The notes under the pieces are model-generated. The model saw nothing but the letters and a program-made list of their open reading frames with translations, did not search any database and was not told where the DNA came from. A stretch of DNA of 64,000 bases from positions 2,666,001-2,730,000 of the forward strand of contig NZ_WBXN01000004.1 in NCBI RefSeq assembly GCF_008973465.1, in the 5' to 3' direction. A program made the position numbers and the translations under genes. Positions 33,254 through 41,151 of the stretch are shown here, piece by piece (the first letter of the stretch is position 1; each line of letters opens with the position of its first letter). This DNA comes from Streptomyces sp. SS1-1 (GTDB lineage Bacteria > Actinomycetota > Actinomycetes > Streptomycetales > Streptomycetaceae).

Positions 33254-35614
33254 ATGAGCGAAGAGCCGCAGCCACAGCCGCAGCAGCCGGCCGGGAAGCC
33301 GAAGCGACCCCGGCGGACGGGCTGGCGACGGATCATCCCGACCTGGCGCATGGTCCTCGGCACCTTCGTCATCGGCGTCCTGCTGCTCGCCGGCCTGTTC
33401 CTCCTCGGCTACTCCCTCGTCAAGATCCCGCCGGCCAACGCGCTCGCCACCAAGCAGGCCAACGTCTACATGTACGCCGACGGCTCCGTGATCGCCCGCG
33501 ACGGCAAGGTCAACCGGGAGAACGTCACCCTCGCCCAGATGTCGAAGCCCGCCCAGCACGCCATCCTGGCCGCCGAGGACCGCGACTTCTACACCGAGTC
33601 CGCCGTCGACCCCAAGGCGATGCTGCGCGCCGCCTGGAACACCGCCACCGGCAAGGGCAAGCAGTCCGGCTCCACGATCACCCAGCAGTACGTCAAGAAC
33701 TACTACCTGCGCCAGGAGCAGACCGTCACGCGCAAGGTGAAGGAGTTCTTCATCGCGATCAAACTCGACCGCGAGAAGAGCAAGGACGAGATCCTCGAGG
33801 GCTACCTCAACACCAGCTTCTTCGGCCGCAACTCCTACGGCATCCAGGCCGCCGCCCAGGCCTACTACGGCATGGACGCCAAGGACCTCGACGCCGCCCA
33901 CGCCGCCTACCTCGCCGCCCTGGTCAACGCGCCCAGCGAGTACGACGTCGTCGCCCACCCGGAGAACAAGGCCGGCGCCGTCGCCCGCTGGAACTACGTC
34001 CTCGACGGCATGGTCACCAAGGGCTGGCTCAAGCCCTCCGAACGGGCCGGGCTGAAGTTCCCCATGCCCAAGGAGTCCTCCACCTCCACCGGCCTGTCCG
34101 GCCAGCGCGGCTACATCGTGCGGACCGTCCAGGACTACCTGATCAGCAACAGGATGGTCGACAAGGAGGACCTGGAGTTCGGCGGCTACCGCATCACCAC
34201 CACCCTCCAGAAGAAGCGGCAGGACGCCTTCGTCGACGCGGTCGACGACAAGCTGATGTCCCGGCTCGACCCGAAGAAGCGCAAGGTCGACGGCTACGTC
34301 CGCGCGGGCGGCGCCTCCGTCGACCCGAAGACCGGCAAGGTCGTCGCGATGTACAACGGCATCGACTACGTCAAGCAGTACACCCCGAACGCCACCCGCC
34401 GGGACTTCCAGGTCGGCTCCACCTTCAAGCCGTTCGTGTTCACCGCCGCCGTGCAGAACGAGTCGACCACCCGCGACGGCCGCCCCATCACCCCCAACAC
34501 CATGTACGACGGCACCAACCGGCGCCCCGTGGAGGGCTGGCAGGGCAAGTACTACGCCCCCGCCAACGAGGACGACGTCTCCTACGGCGACATCTCCGTG
34601 CGCTCCGCCACCAACAAGTCCGTCAACGCCGTGTACGCCCAGATGGCCGTCGACGTCGGCCCGCAGAAGGTCAAGGACACCGCCGTCAAGCTCGGCCTGC
34701 CCACGGCCACCCCCGACCTCGAGCCCTACCCCTCCATCGCCCTCGGCACCGCCACCGCCAGCGTCCTCGACATGACGGAGGCCTACGCGACCCTCGCCAA
34801 CCACGGCAAGCGCGGCACCTACACCATGATCGAGAAGGTGACCAAGGACGGCGCCGAGGTCGTCGACCTCCCCCACCGCAAGCCCTCCCAGGCCGTCACC
34901 CGCGAAGCCGCCGACACCACGACCTCGGTCCTGCAGAGCGTCGTCGACAGCGGCACCGCCACCGCCGCCCAGGCCGCCGGCCGCCCCGCCGCCGGCAAGA
35001 CCGGCACCGCCGAGGAGGACACCGCCGCCTGGTTCGCCGGATACACCCCCGACCTCGCCACCGTCGTCGCCGTCATGGGCCAGGACCCCGTCACCGCCAA
35101 GCACAAGTCGCTGTACGGCGTCATGGGCCTCGAGCGGATCAACGGCGGCGGCGCGCCCACCGAGATCTGGGCCCAGTACACGAAGGCCGCCCTGAAGGGG
35201 AAGCCGGTCACCGACTTCGACCTGGAGCTCCAGGAGAACGCCGAGGTCCCCCAGTACCCCACCTCCGACCCGACGCAGGGCGACGAGGACGAGGGCGACG
35301 AGGACGACGGCCCCTCCGGGAAGCCCACGTCCGGCACCGGCACCGAGGGCCAGACCGGCGGCGAGACGCCCGGCGGCCCGGACGGCGGCACCAGCACCGG
35401 CCAGGACGGCGGCGGCGACGGCGGCACCGACGACGGGGGCGCCACCGACGGCGGCCAGAACGGCGGCACGAACGACGGCGGGACCACGGACGGAGGCGCC
35501 GGCGGACCCGGCGGACCCGACGGCGGCACCAGCAGCGGCCAGGACGGCGGCACCGACACCGGCGGACCGGGGGCGACGGGCACCACGGCCGGCTTCCCGA
35601 CCCGCAGACCGTAG
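33254..35614 (+). CDS. class A penicillin-binding protein
   Basis: 786 residues from ATG 33254 (an in-frame GTG at 33230 is an alternative; the CAGGAG between them is far from the ATG). A Pro/Gln-rich cytoplasmic head and one TM helix (about 33-55) precede a GT51 glycosyltransferase domain with LAAEDRDFYTE, GKQSGSTITQQYVKNYYL and KVKEFFIAIKLDREKSKDEILEGYLN. The transpeptidase domain has SxxK in VGSTFKPFVF, SxN in SATNKSVNAVYA and KTGTAE. The C-terminal 130 residues are a low-complexity Gly/Asp/Thr tail with repeated DGGT units. It polymerises and crosslinks peptidoglycan at the cell surface. It is monocistronic and convergent with the exporter gene. Confidence 0.92.
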   Translation: MSEEPQPQPQQPAGKPKRPRRTGWRRIIPTWRMVLGTFVIGVLLLAGLFLLGYSLVKIPPANALATKQANVYMYADGSVIARDGKVNRENVTLAQMSKPAQHAILAAEDRDFYTESAVDPKAMLRAAWNTATGKGKQSGSTITQQYVKNYYLRQEQTVTRKVKEFFIAIKLDREKSKDEILEGYLNTSFFGRNSYGIQAAAQAYYGMDAKDLDAAHAAYLAALVNAPSEYDVVAHPENKAGAVARWNYVLDGMVTKGWLKPSERAGLKFPMPKESSTSTGLSGQRGYIVRTVQDYLISNRMVDKEDLEFGGYRITTTLQKKRQDAFVDAVDDKLMSRLDPKKRKVDGYVRAGGASVDPKTGKVVAMYNGIDYVKQYTPNATRRDFQVGSTFKPFVFTAAVQNESTTRDGRPITPNTMYDGTNRRPVEGWQGKYYAPANEDDVSYGDISVRSATNKSVNAVYAQMAVDVGPQKVKDTAVKLGLPTATPDLEPYPSIALGTATASVLDMTEAYATLANHGKRGTYTMIEKVTKDGAEVVDLPHRKPSQAVTREAADTTTSVLQSVVDSGTATAAQAAGRPAAGKTGTAEEDTAAWFAGYTPDLATVVAVMGQDPVTAKHKSLYGVMGLERINGGGAPTEIWAQYTKAALKGKPVTDFDLELQENAEVPQYPTSDPTQGDEDEGDEDDGPSGKPTSGTGTEGQTGGETPGGPDGGTSTGQDGGGDGGTDDGGATDGGQNGGTNDGGTTDGGAGGPGGPDGGTSSGQDGGTDTGGPGATGTTAGFPTRRP

Positions 35615-35636
35615 GCGGCAGATAAGGGGAAGCCCG

Positions 35637-35957
35637 TCAGTGACCGCTGGTCGCCTTCAGCCCCACCACGGCGACCAGCAGCAGACACACGAAGAAGATC
35701 CGCGCCGCGGTGACCGGCTCCCCCAGCACCAGCATGCCGACCACCGCGGCACCGGCCGCGCCGATCCCGACCCACACCCCGTACGCCGTACCGATCGGCA
35801 GGGACCGGGCGGCGTACGACAGCAGCAGCATGCTCGCGACGATGCCCGCGCCGGTGAACAGGCTGGGGACGAGCCGGGTGAAACCGTCGGTGTACTTCAT
35901 GCCCACCGACCAGGCGACCTCGAGCAGACCGGCGACGACGAGCAGAACCCAGGCCAT
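35637..35957 (-). CDS. sugE: SMR-family guanidinium exporter (SugE/Gdx)
   Basis: 106 residues with four TM helices, a typical SMR dimer subunit. The N-terminus WVLLVVAGLLEVAWSVGMKY has the essential Glu in TM1 (Glu13) and the SugE/Gdx signature W-x-M-K-Y rather than the EmrE type; GTAYGVWVGIGAAGAAVVG follows. Members of this subtype export guanidinium coupled to proton import. Upstream at 35999-36041 is a guanidine-III-type riboswitch, which supports this specificity. Ribosome site GGAGG, 42 bp between aptamer and start. Confidence 0.93.
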   Translation of the reverse strand: MAWVLLVVAGLLEVAWSVGMKYTDGFTRLVPSLFTGAGIVASMLLLSYAARSLPIGTAYGVWVGIGAAGAAVVGMLVLGEPVTAARIFFVCLLLVAVVGLKATSGH

Positions 35958-35998
35958 GACAGGGACCTCCGAGGCGAGACGACGACGTGGAACGCGGT

Positions 35999-36041
35999 GC
36001 GTCGTCTTTGCCTACATCCCGGTACGGCGCGTCTCGTCGGG
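35999..36041 (-). promoter_or_regulatory. guanidine-III riboswitch (mini-ykkC-like pseudoknot)
   Basis: The minus strand reads CCCGACGAGACGCGCCGTAC followed by CGGGATGTAGGCAAAGACGACGC. Helix P1 is CCCG with CGGG; helix P2 is GCGCCGT with ACGACGC (one C-A mismatch); and the conserved ACGAG and AAAGACG segments match the guanidine-III consensus of actinobacteria as remembered from the Thermobifida fusca RNA. It lies 42 bp before the sugE start, where ligand binding would free the ribosome site. Confidence 0.85.
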
Positions 36042-36079
36042 CACCTTCCACGCTAGCAAGCCCAGGCCCGGGCCCACGG

Positions 36080-36113
36080 AAAGGGGCCGGTGACAACGGT
36101 CACCGGCCCCCTT
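36080..36113 (-). terminator. terminator of the GroES-like gene
   Basis: A 12-bp perfect stem GGGGCCGGTGAC/GTCACCGGCCCC with a 4-nt loop is followed on the minus strand by TTTCC. Confidence 0.85.
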
Positions 36114-36124
36114 CCTCCGTCATC

Positions 36125-36481
36125 TCACAGATAGAGCCCCGTGGAGTCCTCCGACCCCTCGAACCGGTCGGCGGCCACCGCGTGCAGATCGCGTTCGCGC
36201 ATCAGCACGTACGCGACCCCGCGCACCTCCACCTCGGCCCGGTCCTCCGGGTCGAACAGGACCCGGTCACCCGGCTCCACGGTCCGTACGTTCTGCCCCA
36301 CCGCGACGACCTCGGCCCAGGCCAGCCTGCGGCCCACGGCGGCCGTCGCGGGGATCAGGATGCCGCCACCGGAACGCCGCTCGCCCTCGCTGGTGTCCTG
36401 CCGCACGAGTACGCGGTCGTGCAGCATCCGGATGGGCAGCTTGTCGTGATGGGTGCTGTGCTCGTTTCTGTTGGCGCTCAC
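36125..36481 (-). CDS. GroES-like co-chaperonin family protein
   Basis: 118 residues from GTG 36479-36481. The Cpn10 fold is visible: PIRMLHDRVLVRQD at the start, GGILIPATAAVGRR (mobile loop region), EVVAVGQNVRTVEPGDRVLFDPEDRAEVEVRGVAYVLMRERDLHAV. The family core spans about residues 15-105, with an N-terminal extension (NRNEHSTHHDK) and a short C-terminal tail. No groEL is adjacent, and this is not the main GroES in sequence or context, so it may be a specialised or degenerate relative. It forms a separate transcript ended by a strong hairpin. Confidence 0.83.
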   Translation of the reverse strand: MSANRNEHSTHHDKLPIRMLHDRVLVRQDTSEGERRSGGGILIPATAAVGRRLAWAEVVAVGQNVRTVEPGDRVLFDPEDRAEVEVRGVAYVLMRERDLHAVAADRFEGSEDSTGLYL

Positions 36482-36533
36482 GCCTCGAACCTACCTGCCT
36501 CCGCCACCTGTGTACTCCGCCGGGTCCGCGCCC

Positions 36534-36863
36534 TCAGCCCTTGCGGCGCCGGGCACCGAGGGCCAGCAGCCCGACCAGGCCGACCGCCACGAGCGCGACC
36601 GGCACGATGCGCTCCAGACGGGGCGCGCCGTCCTCGTCGGTGAACTTGGCCTTGACGTCGCTCACGGCCCGGTTCACGCCCACGTAGGCCCGTCCGAGCG
36701 TGTGGTCGATGTTCGCCGCGACCTTGGCCTTGGCATCGCCGACGATCGTCTTCGGGTGCACCCGCACCCCGATCTCGTCGAGCGTCTCCGCCAGCACGAC
36801 GCGGCGGGCCTTGATGTCCGCCTCGATCTGTGCCGGGGTCCTGGTGTCCGACGTGTCCGCCAC
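36534..36863 (-). CDS. DUF3618 membrane protein
   Basis: 109 residues from GTG 36861-36863, ribosome site GGAGG. The N-terminal half has the DUF3618 pattern TPAQIEADIKARRVVLAETLDEIGVRVHPKT, a helical region of about 50 residues, then a TM helix near the C-terminus (about 88-104) and a basic RRRKG end. DUF3618 proteins usually accompany phage-shock-type or envelope genes in actinobacteria; here it stands divergent from bcp. Function unknown; probably an envelope-associated helical protein. Confidence 0.85.
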   Translation of the reverse strand: MADTSDTRTPAQIEADIKARRVVLAETLDEIGVRVHPKTIVGDAKAKVAANIDHTLGRAYVGVNRAVSDVKAKFTDEDGAPRLERIVPVALVAVGLVGLLALGARRRKG

Positions 36864-36957
36864 CGTACGGCCTCCGAAGTGAACTGATGATGTTTCCGGA
36901 CAGTCTGTCAGCTCCACGGCGAACCGCACCGTCAGGCTCCCCGGTTACGCTGGTCCG

Positions 36958-37425
36958 ATGAGCGAGCGACTCCAGCCGGGGGACGTGGCCCCCGCCTTCA
37001 CCCTTCCCGACGCCGACGGCAACGAGGTGTCCCTCTCGGACCACAAGGGCCGCAAGGTCATCGTCTACTTCTACCCCGCCGCCCTGACGCCGGGCTGCAC
37101 CAAGCAGGCCTGTGACTTCACGGACAACCTGGAGCTGCTGGCCGGCGCCGGGTACGACGTCATCGGGGTATCCCCCGACAAGCCGGAGAAACTCGCCAAG
37201 TTCCGCGACAAGGAGTCCCTGAAGGTCACGCTGGTGGCCGACCCGGACAAGAAGGTCCTGGAGGCGTACGGCGCCTTCGGCGAGAAGAAGCTCTACGGCA
37301 AGACGGTGGTCGGCGTCATCCGCTCGACGGTCGTCGTCGACGAGGAGGGCAAGGTCGAACGCGCCCTCTACAACGTCAAGGCCACCGGCCACGTCGCCAA
37401 GATCATCAAGGACCTGGGCATCTGA
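36958..37425 (+). CDS. bcp: thioredoxin-dependent peroxiredoxin Bcp
   Basis: 155 residues, the standard Bcp/PrxQ length. The active site is LTPGCTKQACDF: the peroxidatic Cys with the resolving Cys five residues later. FYPAALTPGC, VIGVSPDKPEKLAKF and the C-terminal STVVVDEEGKV are typical. It reduces hydrogen peroxide and organic hydroperoxides using thioredoxin, in the cytoplasm. TTACGCT lies just upstream of the ATG and no Shine-Dalgarno is visible, so the mRNA may be leaderless. A clear terminator follows. Confidence 0.93.
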   Translation: MSERLQPGDVAPAFTLPDADGNEVSLSDHKGRKVIVYFYPAALTPGCTKQACDFTDNLELLAGAGYDVIGVSPDKPEKLAKFRDKESLKVTLVADPDKKVLEAYGAFGEKKLYGKTVVGVIRSTVVVDEEGKVERALYNVKATGHVAKIIKDLGI

Positions 37426-37445
37426 CGCCCGCGCCCGGCACCCCG

Positions 37446-37486
37446 ACGGCTCCCACCCGGCTCCCCGGTGGGAGCCGTTCCGTTTT
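37446..37486 (+). terminator. terminator after bcp
   Basis: A perfect stem ACGGCTCCCACC/GGTGGGAGCCGT with a 9-nt loop is followed by TCCGTTTT. Confidence 0.85.
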
Positions 37487-37564
37487 CCGTGGGTGACGGT
37501 CCGACGACCGGCTCGTTGATCCGTACGAGCCACGAACGGGTGGCCGAGAACGGGGAGGGGTGCC

Positions 37565-38071
37565 ATGGGGGCGGGCAGGGAGCGCGGGGGCGTGAAGTGG
37601 ACGCGAGACATCCTCCAGGAGGCGGTCACGGCCTCGACGAACATGTCCCAGGTCCTCCGCCACCTGGGCCTGGACGTGGTGGGCGGCCACCACACCCACA
37701 TCAGCCGCCGGATCAGGGCGTACGGGATCGACACGTCGCACTTCCGTCTCCCCTCCCGGCGCGGCAGGCCGTGGCGGCCGAGGACCCCCGAGAGGCTCCT
37801 GGTCGAGCAGCCCGCCGACACGGCCAGACGCATCCCGGGCGACCGGCTCAAGTGGGCGATGACGGCATCGGGCGTACCGGAGCGGTGCGCGCTGTGCGGT
37901 ACGCCGCCGTCCTGGCGGGGCCGGCCGCTTCCGCTGGAGGTCGATCACATCGACGGCAACTGGCGCGACAACCGCATCGGCAATCTCCGGTTGCTGTGCC
38001 CCAACTGCCATGCGACGACGGACGGGTACCGGGGCCGGGCCAAGCGGCGGGCCGGGAAGGACACGGCGTGA
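37565..38071 (+). CDS. HNH endonuclease, first of a tandem pair
   Basis: 168 residues from ATG 37565. The N-terminal part (about 10-70) looks like a helix-turn-helix DNA reader with WTRDILQEAVTASTNMSQVLRHLGL. The C-terminal half is an HNH-type nuclease with CALCG, LEVDHIDGNWRDNRIGNLRLLCPNCHATT: two CxxC zinc pairs, the catalytic His in VDHIDGN and the Asn in the NLRLLC helix. The next gene overlaps by 4 nt and repeats the same architecture. Homing-type or nicking endonucleases are possible; no restriction methylase or intron is nearby. Confidence 0.85.
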   Translation: MGAGRERGGVKWTRDILQEAVTASTNMSQVLRHLGLDVVGGHHTHISRRIRAYGIDTSHFRLPSRRGRPWRPRTPERLLVEQPADTARRIPGDRLKWAMTASGVPERCALCGTPPSWRGRPLPLEVDHIDGNWRDNRIGNLRLLCPNCHATTDGYRGRAKRRAGKDTA

Positions 38072-38559
38072 GGGCCGGTGCACGGGCACGGCCCACCGTG
38101 GAGGCGTTGCGCGAGGCGGTGTCCCGGTCGGAGTCGCTCGCGGCGGTGCTGCGACGGCTGGGGCGCCCCGACAACGGCGGTCAGCGTGTTCTGGTGCGGC
38201 GATGGCTGAGCGAGGCCGGCATCTCGACGGAACACTTCCTGGGCCAGGGCCACCGACGTGGGAAGCCGGGCGTGGTTCCGCTCAAGCGCCCCGAGGAGAT
38301 CCTGGTGCTGCACGAGGGCGGCCGCCGGACGAGGACCGTGCTTCTGCGCCGGGCGCTGCGTGAGACCGGTGTGCCGGACGAGTGCGCCGAGTGCGGTACG
38401 GGGCCGGAGTGGCTCGGGAAGCCGATGACTCTGGAGGTCGATCACATCAACGGCGACCGGAGCGACGACCGGCGGGAGAATCTGCGACTGCTGTGTCCCA
38501 ACTGCCACGCCACCACGGCGACCTGGTGCCGAGGAGGACGCCGCCCTTCCCCTCAATGA
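38068..38559 (+). CDS. HNH endonuclease, second of a tandem pair
   Basis: 163 residues from GTG 38068, which overlaps the stop of the first gene (GTGA). It has the same layout: an N-terminal helical domain (TVEALREAVSRSESLAAVLRRLGR) and an HNH module with CAECG, LEVDHINGDRSDDRRENLRLLCPNCHATT. The paralogues share about half of their residues in the nuclease core but differ in the linker and DNA-reading part. Tight translational coupling suggests the two act as a heterodimer or in the same process. The tRNA-Leu follows 32 bp on. Confidence 0.85.
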   Translation: MRAGARARPTVEALREAVSRSESLAAVLRRLGRPDNGGQRVLVRRWLSEAGISTEHFLGQGHRRGKPGVVPLKRPEEILVLHEGGRRTRTVLLRRALRETGVPDECAECGTGPEWLGKPMTLEVDHINGDRSDDRRENLRLLCPNCHATTATWCRGGRRPSPQ

Positions 38560-38591
38560 GCCGACACACGACCGGTACGATGTGCGTGCAC

Positions 38592-38675
38592 GCGGCCGTG
38601 GCGGAATTGGCCTACGCGCAACACTTAGGATGTTGTGGGAGAAATCCCTTGAGGGTTCGAGTCCCTCCGGCCGCA
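38592..38675 (+). tRNA. tRNA-Leu (anticodon TAG)
   Basis: 84-nt class II tRNA: acceptor GCGGCCG/CGGCCGC, anticodon arm CAACA-CTTAGGA-TGTTG reading TAG, long variable arm TGGGAGAAATCCCTT, T-arm GAGGGTTCGAGTCCCTC, discriminator A. CCA is not encoded. Confidence 0.95.
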
Positions 38676-38686
38676 CACCTGCGAAT

Positions 38687-38718
38687 CGAAGGTCCGCCCG
38701 CTGTCGGGCGGACCTTCG
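38687..38718. terminator. terminator between tRNA-Leu and rdgB
   Basis: A perfect 14-bp stem CGAAGGTCCGCCCG/CGGGCGGACCTTCG with a CTGT loop serves both converging units. Confidence 0.9.
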
Positions 38719-38723
38719 TCGTT

Positions 38724-39326
38724 TCAGCCCAACAGCTCCCGCACCACCGGTACCAGTGCCCGGAACGCCTTGCCTCGGTGGCTGATGGCGTTCTTCTCGG
38801 CCGGGGTGAGTTCGGCGCAGGTGCGGGTCTCGCCGTCGGGCTGGAGGATCGGGTCGTAGCCGAAGCCGTTGGTGCCGGCGGGGGCGTCGCGCAGGGTGCC
38901 GCGGAGCTGGCCCTCGACGACGCGTTCGGTGCCGTCGGGGAGGGCGAGGGCGGCGGCGCAGGCGAAGTGGGCGGTGCGGTGGGGGTCGGCGATGTCGCCG
39001 AGCTGGGCGAGGAGCAGTTCGAGGTTGGCCTGGTCGTCGCCGTGCTTTCCGGCCCAGCGGGCGGAGAAGATGCCGGGGGCGCCGCCGAGGACGTCGACGC
39101 AGAGGCCGGAGTCGTCGGCGACTGCGGGGAGGCCGGTGGCCTGGGCGAGGGCGTGGGCCTTGAGGAGGGCGTTCTCGGCGAAGGTGACGCCGGTTTCCTT
39201 GACGTCGGGGATCTCGGGGTAGGTGTCCGCGCCGACGAGGTCGTGGTGGAGTCCTGCGTCGGCGAGGATCGCCCGGAGTTCGGTGATCTTTCCGGCGTTG
39301 CGGGTGGCGAGGATCAGGCGGGTCAT
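38724..39326 (-). CDS. rdgB: RdgB/HAM1 non-canonical purine NTP pyrophosphatase
   Basis: 200 residues; ATG 39324-39326. The HAM1 signature is complete: LILATRNAGKITELRAIL, GVTFAENALLKAHALAQATGLPAVADDSGLCVDVLGGAPGIFSARWAG and the GTNGFGYDPIL loop, with a C-terminal SHRGKAFRAL. It hydrolyses XTP, ITP and dITP, keeping deaminated purines out of DNA and RNA. In streptomycetes it lies beside rph, as here, with a small lipoprotein-like gene between. The order rph-hypothetical-rdgB suggests a common transcript. Confidence 0.95.
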   Translation of the reverse strand: MTRLILATRNAGKITELRAILADAGLHHDLVGADTYPEIPDVKETGVTFAENALLKAHALAQATGLPAVADDSGLCVDVLGGAPGIFSARWAGKHGDDQANLELLLAQLGDIADPHRTAHFACAAALALPDGTERVVEGQLRGTLRDAPAGTNGFGYDPILQPDGETRTCAELTPAEKNAISHRGKAFRALVPVVRELLG

Positions 39327-39360
39327 GGCCCCCAGTATGGCCAACCGTGGAAGGGGCCGG

Positions 39361-39762
39361 TCAGGGCGTGCAGACCTTGGTGAGTTCGCCGGCGGCGTCG
39401 GTGACGGGGCTGATGTCGGGGGTCTCGTCGCCGTTCTTGACGGCGTCGCGGACGTTGGTGACGGCTTTCTGGAGGTCTTCGACGGCCTTGTTCACGTCGG
39501 CGTCGTCGGTCTCGTCGCCGATCTCGCGGAGGTTCTGGTCGATGGAGGTGAGGGATTCCTCGAGCTGGGTGGGGTCGTTGCTCAGGTTCTCGGCGGCCTG
39601 CTGGAGTTCGGTGACGCTGTCGGCGATGGCGTCGGCGGTCCTGACGCAGTCCATGGCCTTGCCGACGGCGTCGCAGCCGGTGGTGAGGCCGGTGGTGAGT
39701 GCCAGGGCCGCGACGGCTGCGGCGGCTGTGGCGATGTGGCTCCGGCGTCGGCTGGTGGCCAT
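39361..39762 (-). CDS. small secreted/lipoprotein-like helical protein
   Basis: 133 residues from ATG 39760-39762, ribosome site GGGAGGGG. A signal peptide with LTTGC near position 30 is a weak lipobox. The mature part is nearly all helix with heptad-like patterning and many Asp/Glu (DSVTELQQAAENLSNDPTQLEESLTSIDQNLREIGD), like a periplasmic coiled coil, and three cysteines are spread along it. It lies between rph and rdgB on the same strand. I do not recognise the family and its function is unknown. Confidence 0.7.
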   Translation of the reverse strand: MATSRRRSHIATAAAAVAALALTTGLTTGCDAVGKAMDCVRTADAIADSVTELQQAAENLSNDPTQLEESLTSIDQNLREIGDETDDADVNKAVEDLQKAVTNVRDAVKNGDETPDISPVTDAAGELTKVCTP

Positions 39763-39906
39763 GGTGGACGTCCCCTCCCTGCGCGGGCCTGGCGGGCCCT
39801 CGTGCACTGGCCGGGCGTACGGCGGTGTGCCGTACGCCCGTATCCGTAGGGACGCCGGGGCGGGGGGTGCGGTTGCCCGGCGCCGCCCGGTGTCTTGGTT
39901 TGTTCT

Positions 39907-40653
<747 letters not shown>

Positions 40654-40676
40654 GGCGTCGAGCCTAGCGGGACGAG

Positions 40677-40711
40677 TGAAGGGCCCGTCCCGTGTGGGGA
40701 GGGGCCCTTCA
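40677..40711 (-). terminator. terminator after nagF
   Basis: TGAAGGGCCC (40677-40686) pairs with GGGCCCTTCA (40702-40711) in the spacer between the nagF stop and the rph start. Confidence 0.75.
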
Positions 40712-40741
40712 GGGGGTGAAGCCGGGGACGATGCCCGCGCT

Positions 40742-40975
40742 TCACATCATGTCTTCGATCTCCGCGGCGATCGGGTCGGCGTCGGTGCCGATGACGACCT
40801 GGATGGCGGTGCCCATCTTGACGACGCCGTGGGCGCCGGCGGCCTTGAGGGCGGTCTCGTCGACGAGTGAGGCGTCGCTGACCTCGGTGCGGAGGCGGGT
40901 GATGCAGCCCTCGATCTCTTCGATGTTGTCGATGCCGCCGAGCCCGGCGACGATCTTCTCAGCCTTGCTGGCCAT
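40742..40975 (-). CDS. nagF: GlcNAc PTS EIIB component NagF
   Basis: 77 residues; ATG 40973-40975 after AGGGAGAG. A stand-alone EIIB of the glucose/GlcNAc family with the phosphorylation site Cys24 in [13 protein letters not shown] and [14 protein letters not shown]. It passes phosphate to incoming N-acetylglucosamine with the EIIC proteins encoded divergently. Streptomycetes encode EIIB and EIIC separately, as seen here. The shared promoter region contains a dre site, so DasR should control both directions. Confidence 0.92.
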   Translation of the reverse strand: MASKAEKIVAGLGGIDNIEEIEGCITRLRTEVSDASLVDETALKAAGAHGVVKMGTAIQVVIGTDADPIAAEIEDMM

Positions 40976-41092
40976 GTTCGCTCTCCCTGATCCGAACCGC
41001 TTTGTCGCAGTAACCCACAGTTGGCCCATCTTCGCGAGCGGTCGTGCCGTCTGTGTCGAAGGATGGCCTTCACGACAGCGGAACCGTCCGCG

Positions 41093-41108
41093 ACTGGTCT
41101 ACACCACC
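41093..41108. promoter_or_regulatory. dre site (DasR operator) between nagF and nagE1
   Basis: ACTGGTCTACACCACC matches the known dre consensus (A-G/C-TGGTCTAGACCA-G/C-T) with minor deviations. DasR, the GntR repressor of GlcNAc metabolism, binds here unless GlcN-6-P is present. Confidence 0.88.
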
Positions 41109-41151
41109 AGGGGGACGGCCGACAAACCGCCCAGCGAGGACAGGGGTTCGG

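Noticed and set aside
33065..35104. 679-residue reading frame opposite the penicillin-binding protein gene
   Set aside because: It is the antisense shadow of a well-recognised gene, with Val/Gly/Asp-rich composition and no ribosome site.
38592..38718. Integration (att) site at tRNA-Leu
   Set aside because: No integrase or duplicated tRNA 3' end was found near it; the following hairpin is an ordinary terminator.
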